A DNA stretch of 47,909 nt. Source: Berkiella_A sp964633725. GTDB taxonomy: Bacteria > Pseudomonadota > Gammaproteobacteria > Berkiellales > Berkiellaceae. Position 1 is the first letter of the stretch; every line of letters starts with the position of its first letter. Shown in pieces: positions 8,459 through 16,453 of this stretch. The position numbers and the translations under genes were made by a program. Under the pieces are notes generated by a model that was not told the origin of the DNA, ran no database searches, and worked only from the letters and a program-made list of their open reading frames with translations. The stretch lies in the NCBI GenBank assembly GCA_964633725.1, contig CAZWHY010000026.1:1-47909 (forward strand). The letters run 5' to 3'.

Positions 8459-8570
8459 TGGTTATATCGACAAAAGAAATATTATTCTTGAGGATGGCAT
8501 GGCCTTGGGCTTAAAGACCCGCACCTCTGGAATTTATGCAGCCTGTCTATCAGAATAATGGGGCGAACCA

Positions 8571-8609
8571 TTGACTCTTTACCAAACATTAATGATAATC
8601 ATTATCATT
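8571..8609 (+). promoter_or_regulatory. Fur-repressed promoter (Fur box over the -10)
   Basis: TTGACT (8571-8576), a 17-base spacer and GATAAT (8594-8599) form a strong promoter. AATGATAATCATTATCATT (8591-8609) is a perfect 19-bp palindrome around a central C and matches the Fur consensus GATAATGATAATCATTATC closely. It covers the -10 box, the classical arrangement for repression by Fe2+-Fur. It drives the 83-aa gene at 8647. Confidence 0.88.
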
Positions 8610-8646
8610 GGTGTGATGTTTAGGCTGAACTAAAGGGAGAAAACAA

Positions 8647-8898
8647 ATGGATATAAAATCAGCTTTTCTTGAGCAGACTATTTTAGTGGGTGGTTCAAAG
8701 TTGCTCAACAAAATACAGCAATCAGAATGCCCTATATGGCAGTTTCATTACTTGGGGGCGATCTCAGCTTATTGTGATATGGCGCAAAACTTTAAAGGTG
8801 AAATAGGTTCTAAGATTTATCAGAAATTATTAGATTTGGAAAACAAAGCCTTAGCCGAAATCTCTTATAAAAACAGTAACAGTAAGTTGCCGCATTGA
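8647..8898 (+). CDS. 83-aa iron-regulated small protein, unknown
   Basis: Starts at ATG 8647 with AAGGGAGA at a good spacing, 38 bases after the Fur box. No signal peptide, membrane segment or CxxC motif is visible. The sequence is mixed helical (IYQKLLDLENKALAEIS near the C-terminus) with two cysteines (SECPIW and SAYCDMA). I do not recognise a family. Being the first gene behind a near-perfect Fur box, it is almost certainly induced by iron starvation. It could be a small cytoplasmic partner in iron metabolism, but that is inference. The outer-membrane gene at 9029 follows after 130 bases and could be co-transcribed. Confidence 0.7.
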   Translation: MDIKSAFLEQTILVGGSKLLNKIQQSECPIWQFHYLGAISAYCDMAQNFKGEIGSKIYQKLLDLENKALAEISYKNSNSKLPH

Positions 8899-9028
8899 TT
8901 TGTTTGAAAGCATACAAATTATATCGTTGCTTGTATTTGATACGGGATATCTGAAAGAAATAAAAAAAGTCACATCCGCAGTACAACCCGTGTAAAATGG
9001 CAAGATAATAATAAGCCAAGGACATGTT

Positions 9029-9790
9029 GTGAAAAAGAATAGGTATCGTTCATTATTGTTTACGTCAATTATATTTGCATCTGGCGCGGCTCAAGCTGCT
9101 TTGGATACTAATTTTTTAGTAGGCGGCTCACTAGGTTATGGTGTGCGAAATGGAGATGTTACCACTGAGCTTGATTATCGAAATGCTGCTTTGGTGCCTG
9201 GATTTTTCCATACTTATACTGAAAACTTACTCAAAGATTATGGTACGGTTTGGGGATTATTCGTTGGTGGGCAAATGCGCTGTTCTGATTGGCTGCTGGG
9301 ATTAGAGCTAGGCTATGATAGACACAATTTAGACACGGCGCATCAACAGCCGTTTTCAGATAGACCTGGTTTTACAGCGATATCTCAAGGTTGGCTGGCC
9401 AGCTCAAGATATGAAGTGGGTGATATGTTTTCATTGTCTCTTCGCTGGGGCTATATGATGACAGAATATTTATTGCCTTATCTTCGAGTGGGTGTGGAGA
9501 CCAGCAAAGATAAATTAAGTGTCAATTATCTAGGGGTAAATAATTATGCTTTTAGTCTCACAAACATGCAGGAAAAACGAGTTTATAGATTTTTAGCCGG
9601 GATTGGGTTTGAAGTGCCGATTATGGCAGAGCAACTTAAATTTCGTGGTGAGTATAACTTTCATGTAGAGGGCAATAATCTACATGCAGAAGGCGCTATT
9701 ATTGATGGGGTGCGAGATCCTTATTTTATCAATGAAGCAAAGACCCGCGCACATGTGATGAAAGCATCAATTGTTTGGAATATATCTTAG
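9029..9790 (+). CDS. Outer-membrane beta-barrel protein (opacity/OmpA-like barrel family)
   Basis: 253 aa from GTG 9029, preceded by AAGGAC. The signal peptide is MKKNRYRSLLFTSIIFASGAAQA, cleaved before ALDTNF. The mature part alternates hydrophobic and polar residues with repeated Gly/aromatic strands (LVGGSLGYGVR, GLFVGGQMRC, LLGLELGYDRHN, LSLRWGYMM, YLRVGVETS, FLAGIGFEV, KFRGEYNFHV). This is typical of an 8-stranded outer-membrane barrel. It ends in IVWNIS rather than a terminal Phe, slightly atypical for BamA recognition. A methyltransferase gene follows after 20 bases, so the two are probably co-transcribed. It may share the upstream Fur-controlled transcript. Confidence 0.7.
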   Translation: MKKNRYRSLLFTSIIFASGAAQAALDTNFLVGGSLGYGVRNGDVTTELDYRNAALVPGFFHTYTENLLKDYGTVWGLFVGGQMRCSDWLLGLELGYDRHNLDTAHQQPFSDRPGFTAISQGWLASSRYEVGDMFSLSLRWGYMMTEYLLPYLRVGVETSKDKLSVNYLGVNNYAFSLTNMQEKRVYRFLAGIGFEVPIMAEQLKFRGEYNFHVEGNNLHAEGAIIDGVRDPYFINEAKTRAHVMKASIVWNIS

Positions 9791-9810
9791 AATCTATAGG
9801 ATAATAACAA

Positions 9811-10707
9811 ATGGATATTACGGCTAAAAGTTCAATTGCTCAACAAGCACCTGATATTGTTTATGAGCGTTGTCAAAGAGAAATTGCGCTCCGTAAAACA
9901 GAGTCAACCATAGAAGAAAAACTGAGTTTGCTCGCGCAGCTTAATGGTTTTAAGTTTGGTCGCTCTTTAATAGAGAACAGGCAATTAACGCGGTACTGGC
10001 GGCATTTTTTGTTAACGTATCCCTTTCAGGGGGAAGAAGTATCGTCTCCCACGCTCTTTTGTGAATTGATGCATCACTTTCCCATGTCAATTGCCATGCA
10101 GCAGCGATATCAAATTTTCTTAGAACAAATTCAAAAAAAGGTCAAAAATAACGCAAAACTCTTAAGTGTGCCATCTGGCTTGATGGAAGATCTCGCTTAT
10201 TTGGATTATAAATATATAGACAATATAGAGTTGGTTGCTTGTGATAGCGATGCGGTGACTTTGGAGCAGGCTAGGGGCATTTGTCAAACACGTGGTATTG
10301 ATAAATGGTTGCATAGCATCCAGTCTGATCCTTGGGGCTTGAGTCAGCGCACACAGTTTGATGTGATTGCTTGCCATGGATTAACGATTTATGAGCCTAG
10401 CGATGAGAAAGTGTTAGATTTTTATTGCAGAGTGTATCGTGCATTAAAACCGAGTGGTGAATTTATTAGTGCGTATATTACGCCCCCCCCTTCAGAAGAT
10501 TCTGAGTGTGAGTGGGATTTTTCAAATATAAATGCGGCTTATTTAAGAAAGCAAAATGTGGTATTTTTTGATGTATTAAACTTAGCCAATTTTTATTGCA
10601 GAAAAACGGTAGAAACTCGAAGAATGCTTTCACAGGCGGGCTTTGAAAATATAGAATTTTATTATGACAAAGCACGGATGTTCCCAAGTTTAGTAGCTAG
10701 AAAATAA
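9811..10707 (+). CDS. Class I SAM-dependent methyltransferase-like protein
   Basis: 298 aa. A Rossmann-type core lies at about residues 110-215: LLSVPSGLMEDLAYLDY in the motif I position, VACDSDAVTLEQAR (acidic end of beta-2), FDVIACHGLTIYEP (motif IV-like) and VYRALKPSGEFISAY (beta-5, post-motif typical of methyltransferases). The Gly-rich motif I is degenerate, because the usual E/DxGxGxG is replaced. The cofactor may therefore bind weakly, or the protein may be a divergent member. Substrate unknown. It follows the beta-barrel gene by 20 bases and is convergent, with a 7-base gap, with the NYN gene. Confidence 0.65.
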   Translation: MDITAKSSIAQQAPDIVYERCQREIALRKTESTIEEKLSLLAQLNGFKFGRSLIENRQLTRYWRHFLLTYPFQGEEVSSPTLFCELMHHFPMSIAMQQRYQIFLEQIQKKVKNNAKLLSVPSGLMEDLAYLDYKYIDNIELVACDSDAVTLEQARGICQTRGIDKWLHSIQSDPWGLSQRTQFDVIACHGLTIYEPSDEKVLDFYCRVYRALKPSGEFISAYITPPPSEDSECEWDFSNINAAYLRKQNVVFFDVLNLANFYCRKTVETRRMLSQAGFENIEFYYDKARMFPSLVARK

Positions 10708-10714
10708 AATAGGC

Positions 10715-11287
10715 TCAATTTTTAGTTTGTGCTTTGGGTCTTATATTTTTGTTATTTGTTTTGGGTTTGTTGACCTTGCTCGATGGATTGGGTTTGCGTT
10801 TGTTTTTTTGGGGGGAGGGTAAGATAAACCAATCTTCTTTTGTGATGGCATGGAAATGATCTGCTTCATCTATTAGCATGGCTGAGGTTGTTTGTAATAC
10901 GGAGGCGATTTCTATACGTACGCCCTCTGAGCGCAAATGCCGCACTAATTCAATGTAATCCGAGTCTCCAGACATAATAATAATCGTATCTACTTTTTTG
11001 GCGAGCTGCATGGCTTTAATTGTAAGAGGAATATCAGCACTTTTGTGGCAGGGTTGTACTGAGCCGTGATATAGCGTGTGCAAGCGTTCCGCCAGTTTTT
11101 TTGAGATACTTTTACCTTCACGGAAATATATTAAGCGATTCAAAGCGCGATTATCGACTAGCTTTGGAATAATTTTATCGAAATTAAGCATTGCGGCTTC
11201 GTTTTCGATGAGTTCGTGAATACTAATTTCTATATTGTTGCCATCTACTAAAATGGCAACAGACTGACTCATTACTATTTCTGTCAT
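10715..11287 (-). CDS. NYN-domain protein (LabA/DUF88 family, putative RNase)
   Basis: 190 aa. The NYN (PIN-like) nuclease core spans residues 9-150: AILVDGNNIE (Asp15), ADIPLTIKAM (Asp85) and IMSGDSDYIELV (Asp108 and Asp110), followed by the GVRIEI strand. These are the conserved acidic residues of the family, so catalysis is plausible. The C-terminal ~35 residues are very basic and rich in Lys/Asn/Pro, probably a nucleic-acid-binding tail. A start at the internal ATG 11272 (MSQSV) is also possible. It is a single gene, divergent from the double-glycine peptide gene at 11489. Confidence 0.85.
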   Translation of the reverse strand: MTEIVMSQSVAILVDGNNIEISIHELIENEAAMLNFDKIIPKLVDNRALNRLIYFREGKSISKKLAERLHTLYHGSVQPCHKSADIPLTIKAMQLAKKVDTIIIMSGDSDYIELVRHLRSEGVRIEIASVLQTTSAMLIDEADHFHAITKEDWFILPSPQKNKRKPNPSSKVNKPKTNNKNIRPKAQTKN

Positions 11288-11419
11288 ACCTAACCTTAAA
11301 AATTAAAAAACAGTATCTTACTATCACTGGATTATATAGTAAGTTTAATTTCTTTAAAAATCATTTTAGAATTTATTTTTATAATATACCAAAAAGTCTA
11401 TATTTTTGAAGAAAACAGA

Positions 11420-11447
11420 TTGACACAGAGCAACAAGTCGTTAGAAT
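11420..11447 (+). promoter_or_regulatory. Sigma-70 promoter of the 11489 peptide gene
   Basis: TTGACA (11420-11425) is a perfect -35 box, and TAGAAT (11442-11447) follows after 16 bases. Transcription would start near 11454, giving a ~35-base leader to ATG 11489. The in-frame TTG at 11420 is therefore promoter, not a start codon. Confidence 0.75.
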
Positions 11448-11488
11448 ACGTGAGTAGATGTTCACAAGTTTCACTATGGATGGCTATA

Positions 11489-11722
11489 ATGCAACAACTC
11501 ACAAAAGAAGAAGTTACACAAATTTCTGGCGGTATGCTTGATACAGAAGTGTTATTTCTTGCGTCTGTGGGCGTACTGGGAGGGATAATGGGGGTCTACT
11601 GCACACCTATGATCGCACCCAATGTCGCAACCCAGGTTATAATGGTCGTGCCATTAAGCTTTTCTGTTGGGGCATTAACAGCCATGATTGCAGCAGGTGT
11701 TGTTTTGGCTGTTCTTTATTAG
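11489..11722 (+). CDS. Double-glycine leader peptide 1 (bacteriocin-like)
   Basis: 77 aa from ATG 11489. The first 15 residues, MQQLTKEEVTQISGG, form a textbook double-glycine leader (hydrophobic at -12, -7 and -4, Ile-Ser-Gly-Gly before the cut) as in class II bacteriocins and microcins. Cleavage leaves a 62-residue hydrophobic core, GxxxG- and Ala/Gly-rich, with two likely membrane helices (VLFLASVGVLGGIMGVY and FSVGALTAMIAAGVVLAVLY) and one Cys. This is bacteriocin-like. Two other genes in the window (15527 and 31684) carry the same kind of 15-residue leader. No C39 peptidase/ABC exporter or immunity gene is adjacent. The TetR gene downstream is separated by a terminator. The antibacterial function is inferred. 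Confidence 0.75.
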   Translation: MQQLTKEEVTQISGGMLDTEVLFLASVGVLGGIMGVYCTPMIAPNVATQVIMVVPLSFSVGALTAMIAAGVVLAVLY

Positions 11723-11811
11723 CGGGCTGATACTAAGTTAATTTTAAAACTATCTAGCAAAGCGCTTCTGTATTAGGTCTCTTAGTATGATTGAGGTATT
11801 ATGCTAGTGTG

Positions 11812-11841
11812 GCGTCCAGCCCATCATGCTGGCGCATTTTT
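11812..11841 (+). terminator. Rho-independent terminator after the 11489 gene
   Basis: GCG-t-CCAGC pairs with GCTGG-CGC (one bulged base) around CCATCAT and is followed by ATTTTT. It isolates the peptide gene from the TetR gene. Confidence 0.65.
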
Positions 11842-11880
11842 GAGAGCCTTATTTAGATATTGGGGAGTGGGGAATTTAGT

Positions 11881-12453
11881 ATGAGAGATGGTTCTGCGAC
11901 AAGGAAAAAATTAAATCGCTGTGCATTAGATCTCTTTGTGGTAAAGGGTGTGTCGGCAACAACCATTAAAGACATTGCTGGCAAGGCCGGTATTGCTGAA
12001 GGCACGTTGTATAGACATTATGCCAGCAAAGAAGAATTAGCGACTAGTTTGTTTGTCTCATCATATGAGAAAATCACAAAGGAATTAAAAGAAATATCGG
12101 CCTCTTCTGATCAGCTCGCAGAACAATTAAAAAATATTGTTGATTTAATGTGTGACAATTTTGATGCGGATCCAGTGTTATTTCGTTATTTATTATTATC
12201 TCAACACCATCAAATCAAATATTTATCTAATGAGCCTAATAATGCACATTATTTTTTCGTGGATATTCTCACACAAGCCATGAGTAAAGGTCAGATTCCA
12301 GATGGGGATCCTCATCATTATGCTTCAACATTAATGGGGATTTTATTGCAAGCAGCGGTATCAAGAGTTTATAAACGTATTAACCGTACAATGAAAGCGG
12401 ATGCCTCATTATTGACAGAGACGGTGTGCCGAGCATTACAAATTGATTTTTAG
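11881..12453 (+). CDS. TetR/AcrR-family transcriptional regulator
   Basis: 190 aa from ATG 11881; GGGGA lies 7 bases upstream, so the TTG at 11860 is not needed. The N-terminal HTH (residues ~8-52) is clear: ALDLFVVKGVSATTIKDIA, then GIAEGTLYRHYASKEELA, the signature of TetR regulators. The C-terminal ligand-binding half (60-190) is variable, as usual. It is followed after 18 bases by the saccharopine-dehydrogenase-like gene, so the two form an operon, and the regulator probably controls it. No clear palindrome is visible just upstream of its own start; a TetR-type palindrome does occur at 26166. Confidence 0.9.
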   Translation: MRDGSATRKKLNRCALDLFVVKGVSATTIKDIAGKAGIAEGTLYRHYASKEELATSLFVSSYEKITKELKEISASSDQLAEQLKNIVDLMCDNFDADPVLFRYLLLSQHHQIKYLSNEPNNAHYFFVDILTQAMSKGQIPDGDPHHYASTLMGILLQAAVSRVYKRINRTMKADASLLTETVCRALQIDF

Positions 12454-12471
12454 CGAAGCACTATTTTGAGT

Positions 12472-13629
12472 ATGAAACACCCCTCCATTATGGCAACAGG
12501 CACACGAGTTCTGCTGCTAATGGGGGATGAGGTGCTCGTTGAAAAATTAGGCCAAGTACTATTGGCGCATTCTCCTAATATTCAGTTAATGATTGCGAGC
12601 TCAAATATTGAGTCTGCACAAAAACTAAAAGAAAATCTAGACAAAGGATCGCCTGATTCTTTACCAATCGAAACTTTATCTTTAGATCAAACCCATGAGC
12701 AATTTGTAGCGCATTTGGTTAAAAGCCAAGCCCAAATTTTAGTGTATTGCGAAAGCGCTATTCAGGGGGAAGATTATACAGTTGCTAAAGCCTGCATTGA
12801 AACAAATATTCATTATGTTGATATTGTGAATTCTCGGCAATTTATCACGCAGTTTGGTGCCTTAGATAAAGAAGTCAAAAACAGAAATCTTGTCTTTATT
12901 TCAGGGGCGGGTATGATGCCTGGCTTATCATCTGCTGTGGTTGATAAATATGCCTTGAATTTTTCCACGTTGAGAATGGTTGAGTTAAGCATCACATCTG
13001 GGCATAAAACAAAAAAAGTGAATGCTTTAATAGAGGCGGCTTGCCAACAGGTTGGTAAACCATTTGAATACTTAAGTAATGGTGAACAGGCAATAGCACA
13101 TAGTTGGCAAGGCGTGCACCAGGCTTACTTTGGAGACAACATTGGGTTGCGCTGGCAAAGTTATTGTGACGCACCAGATATAGAACTATTGCCACAACGT
13201 TATCAAAAATTAAGCACCGTTAGGTGTTTTAACGGATTTGAGCTGGGTATTTTGCATTTTTTACTGTGGAAATTGTCTTGGTTAGTCCGTTGGAAACTGC
13301 TGACTGATTTATCCAAACTAGCTAAGCCCATTCAAAAGTTCAGCCACCTGCTGCGCCGTTTTGGCTCCGATATTGGCGGAATGAATGTACACTTGTATGG
13401 GACAGATTTAGCTTACCAACCATTGGATATGCATTGGAATTTAGTTGCCGAAAGCGGGCATGATGCAATATTATCTATTTTACCTGCCTATCTTATCGTC
13501 GAGAAAATAATGAATAATCAATTGAACTCAGGGGCAAGACCTTGCATTAGTTTGTTTACATTAGAAGAATTTGACGAAGTGGCAGACGGATATAATATCT
13601 ATCACACACTAGAAGAAAGACATATGTAA
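12472..13629 (+). CDS. Saccharopine dehydrogenase-like NAD(P)-binding protein
   Basis: 385 aa from ATG 12472 (TTG 12466 is an alternative). The N-terminal Rossmann half (residues ~8-140) has VLLLMGDEVLVEKLGQVLL and an ACIETNIHYVDIVNSRQF motif. The latter corresponds to the A-C-x-x-x-G-x-x-YVD segment of saccharopine dehydrogenase-like proteins. It is followed by FISGAGMMPGLSSAVV, the conserved post-Rossmann Gly/Pro loop. A central hydrophobic stretch near residue 260-275 may touch membrane. These proteins are mostly uncharacterised trans-acting or lipid-linked oxidoreductases, so lysine metabolism should not be assumed. It is co-transcribed with the TetR gene just upstream. Confidence 0.75.
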   Translation: MKHPSIMATGTRVLLLMGDEVLVEKLGQVLLAHSPNIQLMIASSNIESAQKLKENLDKGSPDSLPIETLSLDQTHEQFVAHLVKSQAQILVYCESAIQGEDYTVAKACIETNIHYVDIVNSRQFITQFGALDKEVKNRNLVFISGAGMMPGLSSAVVDKYALNFSTLRMVELSITSGHKTKKVNALIEAACQQVGKPFEYLSNGEQAIAHSWQGVHQAYFGDNIGLRWQSYCDAPDIELLPQRYQKLSTVRCFNGFELGILHFLLWKLSWLVRWKLLTDLSKLAKPIQKFSHLLRRFGSDIGGMNVHLYGTDLAYQPLDMHWNLVAESGHDAILSILPAYLIVEKIMNNQLNSGARPCISLFTLEEFDEVADGYNIYHTLEERHM

Positions 13630-13729
13630 ATTTGTTTGAAACAAAAGCTGTAGAAAATCCCACTGATTGATTTGTGAATGGCATTGGTGAGATAGTGGAG
13701 TGGTCAAACAGTGTTTCAAGGAACGAAAT

Positions 13730-14296
13730 ATGTCTTATTCATTAAAACACCTACAACAGACCGCACACTATATCGTTAATCGTTGTCAATATTCTTCAGG
13801 CGAATTACTCAGTCACTCAGGCAAAAAGCATCTGCATAATGAAGTGGTTGTCGCTTTGCTTGATCTATCTTACAGAAATACCGTTATGATGGTCATAAAT
13901 CCAGGAAATGGTGCATTGGATGGGTTATTTTCAGCATTGTCAGAAGATAAAATTGTTTTCCCTGAAAATACGACTTATCTCATACAATCGACTGGGGAGA
14001 GCTATGAGAAAGTAAGCGGAGACAAAACTAAAATATATGATTGCAAAGAAGTAAAATATAATCGAGGGGCTGACCAAAAATATAGAGCGATACGAGATTT
14101 GGTGAAACCACCTCTTTTGAGTAATTACGATGAAAATGAGAAAATTCTTGAGCCTCAAACGCCCACTTATTTAACCACCTATGAAAGAAACCAATCAGAT
14201 AAAGCCTTGTCAAAACAAATAAGCGCAGAAAGAGATGATAAAACGGTAAGTTATTACATGCCCATTCCTAAGTCGGACGTCAGTATGGGATATTAA
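13730..14296 (+). CDS. Unknown protein with a repeat-derived C-terminus
   Basis: 188 aa from ATG 13730 (CAAGGAAC gives the ribosome binding site; an upstream GTG is unlikely). No family is recognised, and there is no signal peptide or membrane segment. The N-terminal half is mixed alpha/beta (LHNEVVVALLDLSYRNTVMM), and the C-terminal half is charged and low in hydrophobicity. Nucleotides 14232-14271, coding for DDKTVSYYMPIP near the C-terminus, are identical over 40 bases to one arm of the long palindrome at 23409-23448. This suggests that a mobile palindromic element supplied the end of this gene. It precedes the M48 protease gene by 153 bases in the same direction. Confidence 0.6.
   Translation: MSYSLKHLQQTAHYIVNRCQYSSGELLSHSGKKHLHNEVVVALLDLSYRNTVMMVINPGNGALDGLFSALSEDKIVFPENTTYLIQSTGESYEKVSGDKTKIYDCKEVKYNRGADQKYRAIRDLVKPPLLSNYDENEKILEPQTPTYLTTYERNQSDKALSKQISAERDDKTVSYYMPIPKSDVSMGY
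14232..14271 (+). repeat. 40-bp copy of one arm of the 23409 palindrome
   Basis: Exactly identical, base by base, to the reverse complement of 23409-23448. Outside the 40 bases the two loci diverge quickly. It lies within the 3' coding part of the 13730 gene. Confidence 0.9.
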
Positions 14297-14449
14297 ATTT
14301 AGCATGCATTATAAATAATAAAAATAAGAATGTTCAGATTAGTACGTTTTTAGTAGCATAACAGTGATGGCATTTTACTAAATTGTCTATCTATTATTAT
14401 TTGGGCTTGTGGAATAATAAGGTAGTTGAAATTTTCGTAAGAGCCATTT

Positions 14450-15454
14450 ATGCAAAGCTATATAAAATACTCCGCCATTGCAATGGTGTGCCTGTTATCT
14501 ATTTTGCCAATGAGTGTTTCTATTATATGTGGCACCATATCTATTCTGAATGGTATATTTTTGTATACTGTTTGTACAATGGGTATTTTGGGCATACTGA
14601 GAAAAAGCCTCATAAATAGCGAGCTAGATTTTAACAATAAAAAATATTTTAATAAATTATCCATTGAAAATAAAAGGCATCAGGAGATTAAAGAAATTAT
14701 CCGAACGCTTTCTTTGTCTGCGCAGGTGAATTTGCCTAATATTTATATCAAAAAAAGACAAGGAAATTTACCTCAAATAGCGATAGAATGTGTCACCCAT
14801 CCAAATTATACCATTATCATCAGTGAAGACTTGATCAACCGATATAAACAGGGCATTTCAAAAGCACAGTTATCATTATTAATATCTCATGAGCTGGGGC
14901 ATTTTTTTCATCGAGATCACTTTTGGGCTGGGGGTATTATGTTGGCACAGGGAACGTATCTTATACAGTCCACAGTTGTACTGGTTTGTGCATTAACACT
15001 ATCACCTATTGTTGCTTTGACGGTTGTTTTGGGTCTAAGTATTGGTTTTGGCCTACAGAGTTTATTTTCTAAAATGCACTCACGGTTTTGTGAATATACA
15101 GCAGATAGCTTTGCTGTGATGTTGTACCAAGATCCAGCTGAGATGAAATGTTTATTTGAGCATATTGCACAAGCCTATCAATATTGGGGTATGGCTATAC
15201 ATCAAAATTATTTTGCTGAATATAAGCTTTATAGTGATTTTCAAGTGGCACCTTTATTAGAGTGGAAGCATTATTTAACATTGCAGCCAACGCTAGATGA
15301 AAAGCAGACAGAAACACTTTTTTCTTTAAAAGAAAATTTATTGCAATATTATCCGTTTAATCTGAAACAGGATACTCAAAAGTATACGCAATATTTGTTA
15401 ACTTGGTTTAATAGTTATCCCACTAGTGAAGAGCGAAAAAATAAACTAACATAA
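14450..15454 (+). CDS. M48-family membrane metalloprotease (HtpX-like)
   Basis: 334 aa. Two N-terminal membrane helices (about residues 8-50) and one or two more at 163-203 flank the active site. The zinc site is complete: HELGH at 147-151 in SLLISHELGHFFHRDH, and EYTAD at 215-219 supplying the third ligand. This is the layout of HtpX/Ste24-type proteases, with a cytoplasmic-face active site. Unlike housekeeping htpX it sits between an unknown gene and a double-glycine peptide gene (15527) that starts 72 bases after its stop. A role in processing or controlling that peptide is an attractive inference, though M48 enzymes are not the known double-glycine peptidases. Confidence 0.85.
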   Translation: MQSYIKYSAIAMVCLLSILPMSVSIICGTISILNGIFLYTVCTMGILGILRKSLINSELDFNNKKYFNKLSIENKRHQEIKEIIRTLSLSAQVNLPNIYIKKRQGNLPQIAIECVTHPNYTIIISEDLINRYKQGISKAQLSLLISHELGHFFHRDHFWAGGIMLAQGTYLIQSTVVLVCALTLSPIVALTVVLGLSIGFGLQSLFSKMHSRFCEYTADSFAVMLYQDPAEMKCLFEHIAQAYQYWGMAIHQNYFAEYKLYSDFQVAPLLEWKHYLTLQPTLDEKQTETLFSLKENLLQYYPFNLKQDTQKYTQYLLTWFNSYPTSEERKNKLT

Positions 15455-15526
15455 TTTTTAAAGTGCTTGCCTAAATGATGAAAAATCATCAATGATATCT
15501 TGTCGGTTATCAATAGGAAAAAAGCA

Positions 15527-15778
15527 ATGAAAGAAATTAATCAAAACGACTTGGCTGCAATATCGGGTGGTGAAATTACACCGGGTATACCTTCAGCGGA
15601 TATCATGTGTACCAACACAAAGCTATTAGTGCTCTCCGCTTCAAACCAGCCTGGATTTGATGTCGGCGCTGCGACTATGGCGCTAATGAATATGTGTCCT
15701 GCAGATTTTTGGGATTACAATATGGCTCATGAATATGCAACAATACATGGTGGAATGATGCCGCCTCCGCCAATGTAA
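15527..15778 (+). CDS. Double-glycine leader peptide 2
   Basis: 83 aa from ATG 15527, with AGGA 8 bases upstream; the upstream TTG at 15500 is not needed. The 15-residue leader MKEINQNDLAAISGG matches the double-glycine type and equals in length the leaders at 11489 and 31684. The predicted 68-residue core is not strongly hydrophobic. It has two cysteines (IMCTN and NMCPA), which could form a disulphide, several Met, and a Pro-rich MMPPPPM end. It lies 72 bases after the M48 protease gene, probably in the same transcript, with a hairpin terminator after the stop. The core resembles no family I know. Confidence 0.7.
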   Translation: MKEINQNDLAAISGGEITPGIPSADIMCTNTKLLVLSASNQPGFDVGAATMALMNMCPADFWDYNMAHEYATIHGGMMPPPPM

Positions 15779-15803
15779 ATAATTGTATTTTTACTATATT
15801 ACT

Positions 15804-15833
15804 TCTAGCACTCATATGAGCGTGAGTGCTAGA
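15804..15833. terminator. Bidirectional hairpin terminator
   Basis: TCTAGCACTC pairs perfectly with GAGTGCTAGA over a 10-base loop. It lies between convergent genes (peptide 15527 on plus, acetyltransferase 15849 on minus). T-rich or A-rich sequence flanks it on both sides. Confidence 0.65.
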
Positions 15834-15848
15834 AAGTTTGATTTCTGC

Positions 15849-16328
15849 CTATATTAGCTTTGCCATCAGAATTTCATCAACAAAATAATCTTGATAAGCT
15901 CTTTTATAGCAATTTTTTAATTGTCCTTCAATTTCAAACCCCATTTTTTGATAAAATCCAATGGCCTTGGGATTATCTGCTTCCGCCATTAAGTCTATTC
16001 TCTTGATGCCATCTTTTTTTAACATTTCAATAATCTGGTTAAGAAAATATTTTGTTAGTCCTTTGCCTTGATGGCTAGAGCTAGTCGCTAAAGTGCTTAA
16101 GGTTGCGACATGAGATACTCTCCTCGGATGCCGAATGACAATCATAGTTGAAACAAGTATATTTTCTTCAAATAAAGCAAAATGCTGGCCGGACTTGTTC
16201 AATGCCTCATATATGGGTTTGAAATTCTCTTTTTCCATGATTTCAAAGCTAAGATAGGGATTAATCGTTTCATCCATATATATATCATAAAGCGCGTCAA
16301 AATCGGATCCTTTGACTTCACGAATCAT
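15849..16328 (-). CDS. GNAT-family N-acetyltransferase
   Basis: 159 aa with AAGGAG upstream of its ATG. The acetyl-CoA site is visible as ATLSTLATSSSHQGKGLTKY (motif A, Q/RxxGxG/A type: HQGKGL). It is followed by RIDLMAEADNPKAIGFYQK and the MGFEIEG end of the GNAT fold. The N-terminus IREVKGSDFDALYDIYMDE is also typical. Substrate unknown. It stands alone and faces the GNAT/SMR/TTL operon divergently. Confidence 0.85.
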   Translation of the reverse strand: MIREVKGSDFDALYDIYMDETINPYLSFEIMEKENFKPIYEALNKSGQHFALFEENILVSTMIVIRHPRRVSHVATLSTLATSSSHQGKGLTKYFLNQIIEMLKKDGIKRIDLMAEADNPKAIGFYQKMGFEIEGQLKNCYKRAYQDYFVDEILMAKLI

Positions 16329-16453
16329 ATTGCATACTCCTTAGGTAAAAAATTTTTAGTCGTATATCATAGATTCTATTATTAAGTAGGCTATTTGTTT
16401 CGTCAATGTGCTAATATTTATTCAATAGTTCGGATACTTAAATAGAGGAAAGA

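Noticed and set aside
13631..13645. TTTGTTTGAAACAAA palindrome as a terminator after the saccharopine-dehydrogenase-like gene
   Set aside because: The stem is only seven AT-rich pairs with a one-base loop, so it could not fold as a stable hairpin.
14383..14619. Open frame overlapping the start of the M48 protease
   Set aside because: Shifted frame over the protease N-terminus; the protease frame carries recognisable motifs.
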